From assembly GCA_965249035.1 (NCBI GenBank), contig CBDFKV010000007.1, forward strand, positions 1,612,001-1,676,000: a stretch of 64,000 nt of DNA, in the 5' to 3' direction. This stretch comes from CBDFKV01 sp965249035 (GTDB lineage: Bacteria > Pseudomonadota > Gammaproteobacteria > Arenicellales > Poriferihabitantaceae). The translations under genes and the position numbers were made by a program. Below, in pieces: positions 53,607-63,243 of this stretch; the first letter of the stretch is position 1; each line of letters opens with the position of its first letter. The notes below the pieces were generated by a model that was not told where the DNA came from, did not search any database, and saw nothing but the letters and a program-made list of their open reading frames with translations.

Positions 53607-56600
53607 CTAATGTGCATTATTAACTACCATATCCATGGGACCTAACGTCGCCCAACCCAATAATATGTCATATTGATACGGATTGCTCTCCGCGAACTTT
53701 CGCTTCGCTGATAATACAGCAGCTCCGATGCTCATACCATCATTCAAACGAGCGTACAGTAAATCAGCCAAAGCCTTCTCGGAGTCCGCATTAGTCAAGC
53801 TAGTTGCCCCCATTACGGTCACCGCTCCCTGATCATTCTCAAGCAAAAAGCGCTGAACCATCGATTCGTTCACAGGATCAACGTAAAACGTATTCCAGCA
53901 ACCCCATTGCGCAACCACTGTCGGACTCTGTGTATTTGTCAATCCTGCTATCTCATCCCCGAGAATCAATCCGTCCTGTGACCAATAATTTGTTCCTGAA
54001 TGACCAATGTATGATGTTAATGATACTCCTGCATTGATCTCAGATACCAACGTAGCCTTCGCATCCGCGACGCCGGCATCATCAATATATGCTGTCGCAA
54101 CTTCATCCCAATCACCAAAATGGCTAGCTATCAGCGCTTGGGAGTCTGACTTGAAACTGTATCCATCATCAGCTTTATCTGCTGCAAATACCGCATCTCG
54201 ATGGTTATCTCTCGCGAGGTAACGCGTGCGTTTATTCAATAAGCGCTCCAGCTCCACCTCGGTACGCACCGGTAACCGTGTGATGGCCAGATCCGGGATA
54301 TTATCGTCATCCAGATCTCCATACTTCGAATCCGACGGCACCGCATTTAAGTTGACACCAATGCGCACATAGAGTGAGGGAACAAAACTCCTCGCACCAC
54401 TATTCAAGTTGTCTCGATAGTCAAACATATCTCCACCCACTAACGTCACCTGACGCGTGCCTCTGCGGCTATAGGCTTCCTTTATGTACGCCTGGATCGA
54501 TTCTGCCGCCAAGACATGACCCGAATACTGCGCATAGATTGAATCTACGCTTACTAAGTCTGAGCTGCCATATATCGCGGCCAATTCGCTCGCATATACT
54601 TCCAAGGACCCATTCGCGGTACCAATAAAATCCGGGTGTGCTATGACTAAGTGTGCCGCATTCCCCGTAAATAAATCCTCATACGCAGGTGCTACCGATA
54701 TCGTTGGGGTCTTGATCCCTTCACCAGTCGATACATAGTAAACCGAGTCAGCGCCACCAGAGCCTCCGGCGAAGGTCACGATGCAGCCCACCTCGGCCCC
54801 ATAGCATTCCCCCTCTTTAGTGGACATCTCAGACGTCGCTCCAGGCCCATCAACTCGATAAACCGTTGCCTCTTGCTGACTCAGGCCGCGTACCCGAAAC
54901 TTGTTCCAAGCCGATGGGAATACCAAACTCTCGCCCCCTTCTTCAGCTTTAAAATGGCGAGGATATGACAACGTTACTCGATCTAGGTGCATCAAATCAA
55001 ATTGATAGCCGTGATCCTTCGGCACTGTCACCTTGATGCGATTGCCTCCGGATTTCAACTGACTCAAAGGCTTTTTGACCGTATATACTCGGATACCATC
55101 AAATCGCTCATCCGCTACTTGTGTACCGTTCAAATCAATTTGTACGTGATGGTCAGGGTTGGTTAATCCATTTCCGGGTAGCGCTGATGCGCCCCATAGG
55201 TTTACTTCCAATCGGGGCTTAACCGCTGCCAGTTGATCGGCATTCTGACTGCCGCCTGATACGCTATACGCCGGGGCGTGATCGTCCAGATACAAATCTA
55301 CTGTCTTTTGAGCGGGACCATCTATCGCCCGTAATCGATCCGCATACCACGGGTCATGCCGATCCGGTGAATGATGGGTATAACCATTCTGTGGTGCGTA
55401 GGTTTTTTCTGCCAGATAACTGTAAGCAACCGGACCTTCTGGTAATCCACGATCGTCCGAAGTGATCAACACCTGGCCTTCTCCTAGAACCAGCGTATAT
55501 TGGTTAATCCCTGTATACAGCGTGTCCTTACCCTCACCCGTAAACTCTATCCACGAACTGGCATCAAACGCTCCACCCTCACTCAACCTGAGCTTGATGG
55601 GGACGAGTTGGTTGCCACTTTTCAATCCAACCTGCGCGATTGGTATCGAGCTAAGATTGACACCTTTATCCATCAACTGGTCGTGGGTGACTCGATAAAT
55701 CCCGGCAGATTCAACACCAAAGTTCAGCAACTCAGTTGCTTCCGCGGGGGCTATGAATGCACCCATAACTACACCCAACAACCGACCAATCATCCCATTG
55801 GTAGGCGGAGAACCCAAACGACTCTGTTGATTCTGTGGTAGCCGCATACGACGCTCTAAGTCCTCTTGATGCTGTTGCTCGCGCATCTGTTGCTTACGCT
55901 TGCCTTCTCTTTCAATCTGATCCCAATCAGTGGCCTTAGGGTCAGTTTGCACACCATACGTTTGGCCTAAATCATACGGGCCATGGTGCTCCTGCTTACC
56001 CGTCACTCCCAGATCAGTAATACGGAACTCAGTTCCCTCAACATCTGAGGCTAGGTACTTATAATGCTGAGTACCCAATGAATCGCCTTGTGACAAAATC
56101 AGTACATCGTTTAACTGAATCCATTGACCATTTGAACCCATTGACCATAGCGTAAATCCTACATTTGCTACTTCTGTTTCAGTCACCCATTCAAACAGTA
56201 CTTCACCATCACCCATATCACTCGTCTTCAACCAACCTAAGGTAATGGGTGTCACAGGAATTCCTAGCATCTCCATTAGGTCGTTATCTGTATCTTCGAC
56301 CTCAATACCTTCGTCACATAAAGCGCTAAACGGTCTAGGTGCAAGTGCAAGTGCAGGCTTGCCTTCAGGACAATAGATACCCGTTACGGTCGCATAGTTA
56401 TCAAACGGGCCGAAATATACATCCAAATTCAGGGTAAAACTAACTGTTATCGTCGATGTGGCTCCTACGGGTAATACTTGATCAGCCGCTAACAAATCAA
56501 CATTAGCATCACCGTTATACACTCCATTATTTGTCGTCAGTGGAGAACCTGAAGTGTTTACTACTGTAAATGGCCCGCTGACAGTAGCGAAATTTGGGTG

Positions 56601-59600
56601 CGGTGTATTAATCATATCAATAAGATTATCCGTTATCTGTACGTTGTCCAAAGGAACATTACCTGTATTAGTCACCAGCAGATCAAAGATAGCTGTATAC
56701 GTATGAACACCAATTTCTATCGGCGAGTCTGCAGTAAAAGTTTTGGTTAACTCAATTGCGGGCAATATCTGCATGTTCATGAACGTACAGGTTATCGGCT
56801 CCGTAGTATCATCCGCTAGAACGTCGAGGGTTGCTGTAGCGGCACCATTTACCCACGCAACCGTTCCTGTGCTGCTATCACAAGTGAAATCTCTCACTTC
56901 ATACACTGCTTCAACGGAGATGGGAGTAATCACTTCCGTTAAAGTTGCAGTTTCACCAGCAAATACCGTGATCGTGGCAAATTCTGGGCTTGGAGCTGTA
57001 CCCCCGGGAGCAACTGCTGCTATAGGACCATGAGAATTAGTGGCCATGACTGAAAGATCAGCGATATCTCCAGCGGTGGCATCTATCCATAATTTTTGCA
57101 GCTTCAACGTGGTGCGCTTACGCATATTGCTAAACGTACATGCGATCGTACCGCCTACGTCGGCAACATCTATCTCAACACTGCCTGTCACCGCATCGGC
57201 CGTATACACCACATCGTTTGCAGGGGTCAAACACACCAGTGTAGTCGTGTAATTTGCGTCATCGCCAGTAGTGAAGGCTTCGGTCAATACCACCGTGTCG
57301 CCTACAAGCGCCGTTGCAGTTGCTATATTCGTTGCTCCGCTGACTGCCGAATCACCATCAACCGCTGCGACAGAACCAGTGCCACCCGTAATCGTTAGGT
57401 CGAGCTCATCACCAGCGATACCATCAACCCACTCTTTGGTTAACGTCACATTCGTATCTATCTGCGTGTTGCTAAACGTACATGCGATCGTACCGCCTAC
57501 GTCGGCAACATCTATCTCAACACTGCCGGTCACCGCATCGGCCGTATACACCACATCGTTTGCAGGGGTCAAACACACCAGTGTAGTCGTGTAATTTGCG
57601 TCATCGCCAGTAGTGAAGGCTTCGGTCAATACCACCGTGTCGCCTACAAGCGCCGTTGCAGTTGCTATATTCGTTGCTCCGCTGACTGCCGAATCACCAT
57701 CAACCGCTGCGACAGAACCAGTGCCACCCGTAATCGTTAGGTCGAGCTCATCACCAGCGATACCATCAACCCACTCTTTGGTTAACGTCACATTCGTATC
57801 TATCTGCGTGTTGCTAAACGTACATGCGATCGTACCGCCTACGTCGGCAACATCTATCTCAACACTGCCGGTCACCGCATCGGCCGTATACACCACATCG
57901 TTTTCTGGGGTCAAACACACCAGTGTAGTCGTGTAATTTGCGTCATCGCCAGTAGTGAAGGCTTCGGTCAATACCACCGTGTCGCCTACTATCGCCGTCG
58001 CTGTTGCTATATTCGTTGCTCCGCTGACTGCCGAATCACCATCAACCGCTGCGACAGAACCAGTGCCACCCGTAATCGTTAGGTCGAGCTCATCACCAGC
58101 GATACCATCAACCCACTCTTTGGTTAACGTCACATTCGTATCTATCTGCGTGTTGCTAAACGTACAAGTGATATCGCTAGGGCTATCAGCAACGATTAGT
58201 TGACCAGAATATTGATCAGCAACATTTAGAAGTTCACCGGAAGTATCTGTGCAGACTAAAAAGGTACTATAGTTGCTCTCTTCACCGACCGTGAAACCCT
58301 CGCTAAAGTCAATCGTCTCACCGGCATATACAGTCATAGCACTGCTAGAGCCTGTCGGTGCAACAGAATTGGCATCTATAATTCCGGTGTTAGCTACTTC
58401 ATTGGTGTCGGCGTCAAGATCAACCGTATCGCCTGTAATACCATTTACCCAGACCTTGGCCAAAGTAAATTGCGCAGAGTTTCGCGTATTGGTAAATGTG
58501 CATGTTATGGTTTCGCCAGCGGAAACCTCGAACGTTGCGGTGGAAGTAGGCAAATCTACCGCTGAATCACTAGTAGGATCGACACAAGTGATATCTGTCA
58601 AAGTGAACTGTGTCGGCGTTGCCTCTGTTGACGTGTAAGTGCCTGGTGCCACATCAAGAACCAATGTGCCCATCGCTGGTGTAACACCACCAACCGTGGT
58701 GATAGACCCTGCCACGTTGCCGGTAAACGTGAATATCCCATCACCGAATGGGGTGGTTACTTTATCTACGATAATGCGCCCATTCTGGGTATTGGTGAAT
58801 GTACAGTCAACAATATCACCCGAGGCTAGTGTCACCAAGGCATTGTCCGCACCGTATGAGAAGCTTGAAGTTCCTGCACCTGGCGTGGTGATTTCACAAG
58901 AAATCGAATCCAATACAAAATCAGGATTGGCAGTGATATTTGTCGCTGCGAGCAATTCTACTATGGTGTAGTCGCCTGGTGCTAAATCACCAGAATTGTC
59001 CGCCGTGCCACTGATAATAAGCGCGAAATCCTCAGCGCCGTCAGGAGCCGCCGTATTATCTGCATAGTTAGTATCGAACCCAAACGGGCCTGCCCCAGTT
59101 GGCGCTCCGGCCTTGAGGACATTAATTTGACCGTTTTGGGTGTTAGTAAATGTACAAGTGATGGCCTCACCAGCAAGCGTAGTAAAAGTAACCGACGCCG
59201 GCGTCGATGCGGTAGGTGTGATAGCGCCGGAAGTGCTGCCGACACACGAAATACTATCTAAACTCCACCCGGGTAAAATTCCAGGCAGTGTCTCAGTAAT
59301 CATTACCGAAGCACCTGGGGTATATGCGATAACATCTGACGACTGACCAAGAATGAGGCCTGAATCGACACCCGCTACTTGAGTGCTAATAGTCCCTGCT
59401 GGATTTGCTGGGTCGGTGATGGTAAACGGAAAAGCTTGAGCTGGATTACCCACACCAACCTTCTCGACCACCACGCCAGAAGTCGCGTTAGTGATGGTAC
59501 AAATAGGTGTTGGCAAATCAACCAGCCCTAATGTCTTATCGATAGTATCAGGGGGAACCAAGAACACATTGTCCGTGTAGGCACCATTCTCGTAGATGAT

Positions 59601-61103
59601 GACATCAACCGGTGGGAACCCCACACTAAAGAGATCGGTGGTAGTACAAACTATAGATTCCAACTCCCAACCCGCTGGCAGGGGCGGTAGCTCCACTAAC
59701 TGGTAGTCTGGTTCCCCTATAATGTTACCCCAGGTATCGGTCTGTCCAATTTGAATTGATGCGTGAACTTCGGCAACGTCTGAGTCAGGCTCGGTCGTGT
59801 TATTGACCCCAGAAACATCGAGCCCACCATCAACCACAAGCGTCCCAAGTGGCGAGTGCACTGGCTTACCGTCCAGTTGATTCAGCACGTAGTCGAAATT
59901 AACAGCACTGATCAAATCGGGAGGGGATGATACTTTAGCAACCTGAGTTGGCCCACAGTTGGTGAACGTAATCGGGTCAGGTAGTAATAACACATCTTTC
60001 ATAACTGCGTTTGCGCTATTGCCGGTACGTGAAATTGAGCCGGGTATTTCAACGGTGGCACATTCATCCTCTGGCAACACACCCAGCAATGTCAAATTCA
60101 AGGCACATTCAGCATACCGTAAGTTAGGGCGCAACACACAGTCAGCGTTGGCGTCGTTGGCTGCAGCCAACAGCTCCCACGATTCGGTAGTTTGATTCCA
60201 AATTTTTGCCGCGATAGCAGACGTACCGTTGGAATTGATATCAATTTCGATGACCTTTTCGCCGCCCACCCGAGTTTTATCGAGAGGCGAGAACAGCGGA
60301 ATAAGAGTCGATTTATCGCCGGTCGCATCGTAGTTAATCTCCGCACCGACATAGAGTATCGTCTCATTCTGATCTCGAGTTACAGTGCCGGCACCGTCTG
60401 TTTCCGTTACGCGCACAATTTCGGCTGCCTCCCACAGGGCGCAGAAATCGGTTTTAGATTGGCTCGGGGGAACATCATCCGGCAATGGCCAAGGGTTATC
60501 ATTTTGTGCCGGATTGCTTTCATAACTGGTTGTGTCTGGAACCACTGCCGTTGTTCCATCGGCGATATCGCTGAAAATAAGTTCCAACGCATTATTAGGG
60601 TCGTTCGGATCATAACAACCATCCAGCCCGCCATCGATCAACTGAACGATCGTACCCGATGTGCCGGAGCGTGGAATATTTAGACCCCCAACAACACCGC
60701 TAGTCGTATTGGTGTGACTACCCGCTGGGTAACCACTGCCTATATAGGTTGTCGTGGTAGCGGGATAGGTATTGAGAAAATCCGAGACGCCTTCCTGGTC
60801 GAGGTTACATGCTGCATCAATACCTCCAGTTGCCGCAGTACAATCTTGAGCATCAATCTCGAATGGGGTCAGACCATCGTTGCCTAAGGTAACCGGGACG
60901 CCGTCTATGGTTAGTACCCGATTGGGGAAAGTACCACGGGCTTCGGCTATATTCGCGACCGCGAATAATCCGACGGCAGCCAGGACGGGGAGTACAAAAA
61001 ATGATCGCCGTTTAGCCAAATCTTGTGATAGCCCTCGCATCATTGCCACCTCAAGAGAGTTAGAACGTTTTTGACCACATTCATTTAATGATTGCCCTTT
61101 CAT
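53607..61103 (-). CDS. Giant secreted C25 (gingipain-like) peptidase with Ig/prealbumin-like and DUF11-like modules
   Basis: 2498 residues, ATG at 61103 with GAGG 8-10 bases upstream. Signal peptide core about 33-54 (SFFVLPVLAAVGLFAVANIA). Residues about 55-540 have no recognised fold; then about nine modules, each closing with a motif like CTFTNTQ or CTFSNTQ and probably disulfide bonded (about 540-1450). A DUF11-like domain (IELTKTFTADSPIEIG, VTNTGNVPLDNVQITDN) spans about 1450-1600, then an FEWVTETEVANVGF module, a charged linker and a second signal-like stretch at about 1771-1789. The C25 peptidase ends the protein: YIGHSGTNYW (His 2368) and VAQWGCWNTFYV (Cys 2402). No type IX sorting domain is seen. 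Secretion route, substrate and processing are unknown. Confidence 0.85.
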   Translation of the reverse strand: MKGQSLNECGQKRSNSLEVAMMRGLSQDLAKRRSFFVLPVLAAVGLFAVANIAEARGTFPNRVLTIDGVPVTLGNDGLTPFEIDAQDCTAATGGIDAACNLDQEGVSDFLNTYPATTTTYIGSGYPAGSHTNTTSGVVGGLNIPRSGTSGTIVQLIDGGLDGCYDPNDPNNALELIFSDIADGTTAVVPDTTSYESNPAQNDNPWPLPDDVPPSQSKTDFCALWEAAEIVRVTETDGAGTVTRDQNETILYVGAEINYDATGDKSTLIPLFSPLDKTRVGGEKVIEIDINSNGTSAIAAKIWNQTTESWELLAAANDANADCVLRPNLRYAECALNLTLLGVLPEDECATVEIPGSISRTGNSANAVMKDVLLLPDPITFTNCGPTQVAKVSSPPDLISAVNFDYVLNQLDGKPVHSPLGTLVVDGGLDVSGVNNTTEPDSDVAEVHASIQIGQTDTWGNIIGEPDYQLVELPPLPAGWELESIVCTTTDLFSVGFPPVDVIIYENGAYTDNVFLVPPDTIDKTLGLVDLPTPICTITNATSGVVVEKVGVGNPAQAFPFTITDPANPAGTISTQVAGVDSGLILGQSSDVIAYTPGASVMITETLPGILPGWSLDSISCVGSTSGAITPTASTPASVTFTTLAGEAITCTFTNTQNGQINVLKAGAPTGAGPFGFDTNYADNTAAPDGAEDFALIISGTADNSGDLAPGDYTIVELLAATNITANPDFVLDSISCEITTPGAGTSSFSYGADNALVTLASGDIVDCTFTNTQNGRIIVDKVTTPFGDGIFTFTGNVAGSITTVGGVTPAMGTLVLDVAPGTYTSTEATPTQFTLTDITCVDPTSDSAVDLPTSTATFEVSAGETITCTFTNTRNSAQFTLAKVWVNGITGDTVDLDADTNEVANTGIIDANSVAPTGSSSAMTVYAGETIDFSEGFTVGEESNYSTFLVCTDTSGELLNVADQYSGQLIVADSPSDITCTFSNTQIDTNVTLTKEWVDGIAGDELDLTITGGTGSVAAVDGDSAVSGATNIATATAIVGDTVVLTEAFTTGDDANYTTTLVCLTPENDVVYTADAVTGSVEIDVADVGGTIACTFSNTQIDTNVTLTKEWVDGIAGDELDLTITGGTGSVAAVDGDSAVSGATNIATATALVGDTVVLTEAFTTGDDANYTTTLVCLTPANDVVYTADAVTGSVEIDVADVGGTIACTFSNTQIDTNVTLTKEWVDGIAGDELDLTITGGTGSVAAVDGDSAVSGATNIATATALVGDTVVLTEAFTTGDDANYTTTLVCLTPANDVVYTADAVTGSVEIDVADVGGTIACTFSNMRKRTTLKLQKLWIDATAGDIADLSVMATNSHGPIAAVAPGGTAPSPEFATITVFAGETATLTEVITPISVEAVYEVRDFTCDSSTGTVAWVNGAATATLDVLADDTTEPITCTFMNMQILPAIELTKTFTADSPIEIGVHTYTAIFDLLVTNTGNVPLDNVQITDNLIDMINTPHPNFATVSGPFTVVNTSGSPLTTNNGVYNGDANVDLLAADQVLPVGATSTITVSFTLNLDVYFGPFDNYATVTGIYCPEGKPALALAPRPFSALCDEGIEVEDTDNDLMEMLGIPVTPITLGWLKTSDMGDGEVLFEWVTETEVANVGFTLWSMGSNGQWIQLNDVLILSQGDSLGTQHYKYLASDVEGTEFRITDLGVTGKQEHHGPYDLGQTYGVQTDPKATDWDQIEREGKRKQQMREQQHQEDLERRMRLPQNQQSRLGSPPTNGMIGRLLGVVMGAFIAPAEATELLNFGVESAGIYRVTHDQLMDKGVNLSSIPIAQVGLKSGNQLVPIKLRLSEGGAFDASSWIEFTGEGKDTLYTGINQYTLVLGEGQVLITSDDRGLPEGPVAYSYLAEKTYAPQNGYTHHSPDRHDPWYADRLRAIDGPAQKTVDLYLDDHAPAYSVSGGSQNADQLAAVKPRLEVNLWGASALPGNGLTNPDHHVQIDLNGTQVADERFDGIRVYTVKKPLSQLKSGGNRIKVTVPKDHGYQFDLMHLDRVTLSYPRHFKAEEGGESLVFPSAWNKFRVRGLSQQEATVYRVDGPGATSEMSTKEGECYGAEVGCIVTFAGGSGGADSVYYVSTGEGIKTPTISVAPAYEDLFTGNAAHLVIAHPDFIGTANGSLEVYASELAAIYGSSDLVSVDSIYAQYSGHVLAAESIQAYIKEAYSRRGTRQVTLVGGDMFDYRDNLNSGARSFVPSLYVRIGVNLNAVPSDSKYGDLDDDNIPDLAITRLPVRTEVELERLLNKRTRYLARDNHRDAVFAADKADDGYSFKSDSQALIASHFGDWDEVATAYIDDAGVADAKATLVSEINAGVSLTSYIGHSGTNYWSQDGLILGDEIAGLTNTQSPTVVAQWGCWNTFYVDPVNESMVQRFLLENDQGAVTVMGATSLTNADSEKALADLLYARLNDGMSIGAAVLSAKRKFAESNPYQYDILLGWATLGPMDMVVNNAH
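57129..58154 (-). repeat. Three near-identical 342-bp tandem repeats in the giant gene
   Basis: GCTAAACGTA recurs at 57129, 57471, 57813 and 58155, exactly 342 bp apart, three full copies of 114 codons (about residues 983-1325). Differences are few: CCTGTC versus CCGGTC (57186 region), GCAGGGG versus TCTGGGG (57903) and TACAAGCGCC versus TACTATCGCC near 57991 in the last copy. The copies look recently duplicated or homogenised, and the number may vary between strains. Confidence 0.95.
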
Positions 61104-61176
61104 AACACTACCTCACCTCTACTAAACTTCTATATTTCTAAATCCACTAAAAACATCTCGAACTGTTCACATTTAC

Positions 61177-61395
61177 TTATACTTTTGTGCAACTTGTTCC
61201 ACCCACAGAGTGTGCCCACTGATAAATAGCGCCATCACATATACCAAGTGAAGGAACCACGTAACTGGAACCTCCGACACGTAGCGAACCACTCGTCTCT
61301 ATTTGTAGGCCAGACCCCGAGCTTTGTGCGAAAGCCATTCCGGTCATTGCACACATAGCGAACACAGAAGAAAAGATGAATGTTGTATTGATCAT
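61177..61395 (-). CDS. Small exported hypothetical protein
   Basis: 72 residues from the ATG at 61395 (an upstream frame to 61413 adds 6 residues). Signal peptide MINTTFIFSSVFAMCAMTGM with an AFAQ cleavage site. The mature part, about 48 residues, has SGSGLQIETSGSLRVGGSSY and two Cys near the end (GICDGAIYQW, GGTSCTKV), suggesting a small disulfide-linked domain. It lies 73 bp before the giant peptidase on the same strand and could be its first cistron. No family recognised. Confidence 0.6.
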   Translation of the reverse strand: MINTTFIFSSVFAMCAMTGMAFAQSSGSGLQIETSGSLRVGGSSYVVPSLGICDGAIYQWAHSVGGTSCTKV

Positions 61396-61413
61396 ATTGC
61401 GCTCTGCACACAA

Positions 61414-61799
61414 AGGGGTTTATTTACGTCCACCTTGGCCAAGGACTCTGCGAGCAGGGAGTAATAACTGCCCATTGAAATAATGGGAAACGTCAAGTAA
61501 CACGCTCTAACCATTTTCTTTTTGTGACTGTAGCTAGAACGACAACCCAACGCAAAGGTTGGTAGAAACTGTTTGAAGCACGCGCAAGTATGTGAATACG
61601 CTAATACAGCGCACCTATAGACACCCAAAATATTTTTATTATTTATTAGCATTAACTACCTCCCGAGCCACTTTAGCATGATTGAATCCTCTAAAACAAA
61701 CTCTTACAACTCTAATCTGCCATGCCGCTTGATCTGAGTCAATTAGTCGATCCTGCCTATCATTTCTCTCTAAGCCGATCTCCATGCACCAGCAACAAC
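61414..61799. other. Intergenic stretch without a convincing gene
   Basis: Between the small exported gene and the IS5-type element. An 86-codon and a 69-codon minus-strand ORF are open but lack protein-like composition and start signals. The stretch may contain the promoter of the peptidase locus; no certain element is visible. Confidence 0.5.
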
Positions 61800-63173
61800 T
61801 TATACGGGCTGATGGCTGCAACTTTTCTGTTGAGGCCCAGTATCCCAATTTAATAGCCCGTTCAGCAGGGTAAAAAGTAAATTAAGTAACTTCTCGACCC
61901 AGAAGTTGTACAGCTGACGCAGGTTGTGCCCAACACCACAAAGAATCGCGTGGATCGCATCGCCCAGCCTGCCTTTAAGATGACATAGGTCGAGCAGCCC
62001 ATCACTTTTCATATGCCCAATCATCGCCTCAAGCATGCTGCGCCGGCGTAAGCGCTTTTTCTGACCCTTGTTAAGCTTCTTGCCACGGTGGATCACTTGC
62101 GCTTTGGTCCCATGACGACCACGGTAGCCCAAATCAACCGCTACTGTCTTGATCTCTACATCAGTGAGGGTCTGGGCTTGCTGTAGTAGCTCATCCAGCG
62201 TATGACCGTCGTAAGGATTACCCCCAAAGCTGCGTATGCCAACCACAAATCCTTCCTTCTGCGTGCAGGTAATGCCGACCTTGGTGCCAAATTCATAACG
62301 CTTGCGTGCTTTGCCTTTGCTGATGCAATCCACCTCTGGTTCATGTAGGGAATACAGCTTATTTTTACTCTTGGGATTAGCCGCCTGATGGCGCAGTTGA
62401 TGCGCCTGTAAAATGAGTGCTTCAGCCCGTTCCTGTACATCATCTGGCAACTGCCCTAATTGTCGCTCAAGTTCCCTCATTACCCGGCCCGTCAGTGTCG
62501 ACAGCTTCTTCAGTGAGCGGCGCATACGCTTGAATTGCTTGGCATGGGCGTAGCGACCAATCTTCTGTGCCAGACGCGGCGCCACCCGGACATAGCTTTG
62601 ACGAACGGCTAAACCATTGTCGCGCATCAACGCTACCATCTTCTGTAATGCCTTCAGCAACAGCGCACTATCGGTTGGGTAGGTGATGTTCTTTTCCATC
62701 ACGGTCGAATCCACACACACATGCGCCAGGCTGCCGTGCTTGACCGCTCCGGCATTAAGAGCACTGTTCAATACCGTGGTCAACAGCCATTCCATCCCTT
62801 CCTCGCCCAGTCGCTTACGCCATTTCACCAGTGTCGCCGGGTCTATTGGAGCATGGTGCTGAAAATGGGTCTCGCCACAGAAATACTGATAGTACGGATT
62901 GCTTACCCAGGCTTCGACCAAGCCTTCGTCTGATAAAGCCTCCATATGTTTGAGCATAAAAAGCCCGGCAACTCGTCGACCCGATGATGCAAGCGGGCCA
63001 CCGGCCATCCCAAACAGTTGGCTCCAATACGCCTCAAAGGGCTGCCAATTCATATTGTCTGCCATGACAACCAGCGGATGACGCAGGTTAATAAAGTCAG
63101 ATAGTTTGGGTTGAGTATCGGTGAAAAATGAGCGTTGTTTGGCGAGGGAAACCGGATCAGCTTTAGGGCGCAT
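61800..63173 (-). CDS. IS5-family DDE transposase
   Basis: 457 residues from the ATG at 63173 (an upstream frame reaches 63227). DDE catalytic residues: Asp in HVCVDSTVMEKNI (about 150-162), Asp in KTVAVDLGYRGRHG (about 339-352) and Glu in RRSMLEAMIGHMKSDG (about 379-394). N-terminal NPYYQYFCGETHFQHHAPID (about 93-112) and KWRKRLGEEGMEWLL (about 117-131) are typical of the IS5-type DDE_Tnp_1 group. Its C-terminus (GLLNWDTGPQQKSC) runs through the presumed left inverted repeat. The frame is intact, so it may be active. Confidence 0.93.
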   Translation of the reverse strand: MRPKADPVSLAKQRSFFTDTQPKLSDFINLRHPLVVMADNMNWQPFEAYWSQLFGMAGGPLASSGRRVAGLFMLKHMEALSDEGLVEAWVSNPYYQYFCGETHFQHHAPIDPATLVKWRKRLGEEGMEWLLTTVLNSALNAGAVKHGSLAHVCVDSTVMEKNITYPTDSALLLKALQKMVALMRDNGLAVRQSYVRVAPRLAQKIGRYAHAKQFKRMRRSLKKLSTLTGRVMRELERQLGQLPDDVQERAEALILQAHQLRHQAANPKSKNKLYSLHEPEVDCISKGKARKRYEFGTKVGITCTQKEGFVVGIRSFGGNPYDGHTLDELLQQAQTLTDVEIKTVAVDLGYRGRHGTKAQVIHRGKKLNKGQKKRLRRRSMLEAMIGHMKSDGLLDLCHLKGRLGDAIHAILCGVGHNLRQLYNFWVEKLLNLLFTLLNGLLNWDTGPQQKSCSHQPV

Positions 63174-63243
63174 AAAAATGGTCAAATATTGCAAGAAACC
63201 AGGGCATATTCTACCAAAAAGTTGCAATTATTGCCATACTATA
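61800..63243 (-). mobile_element. IS5-superfamily insertion sequence
   Basis: The transposase gene fills the element. Candidate ends share TGCAACTTTT: at 61817-61826, and inverted at 63217-63226; outside these a weaker similarity (TATAC / TATAG...) extends to about 61801 and 63243. Inverted repeats are imperfect, no target duplication could be confirmed, and the borders are approximate. Confidence 0.6.

Noticed and set aside
57129..58154. CRISPR array or phage-type repeat
   Set aside because: Repeat unit is 342 bp without spacers and in frame with a protein.
57271..58203. Three near-identical plus-strand ORFs (about 107 codons) opposite the giant gene
   Set aside because: They are the antisense of the 342-bp repeats, so their similarity is a by-product.
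61392..61848. Two minus-strand ORFs (86 and 69 codons) between the exported gene and the transposase
   Set aside because: Odd composition, overlap with both neighbours and no start signals.
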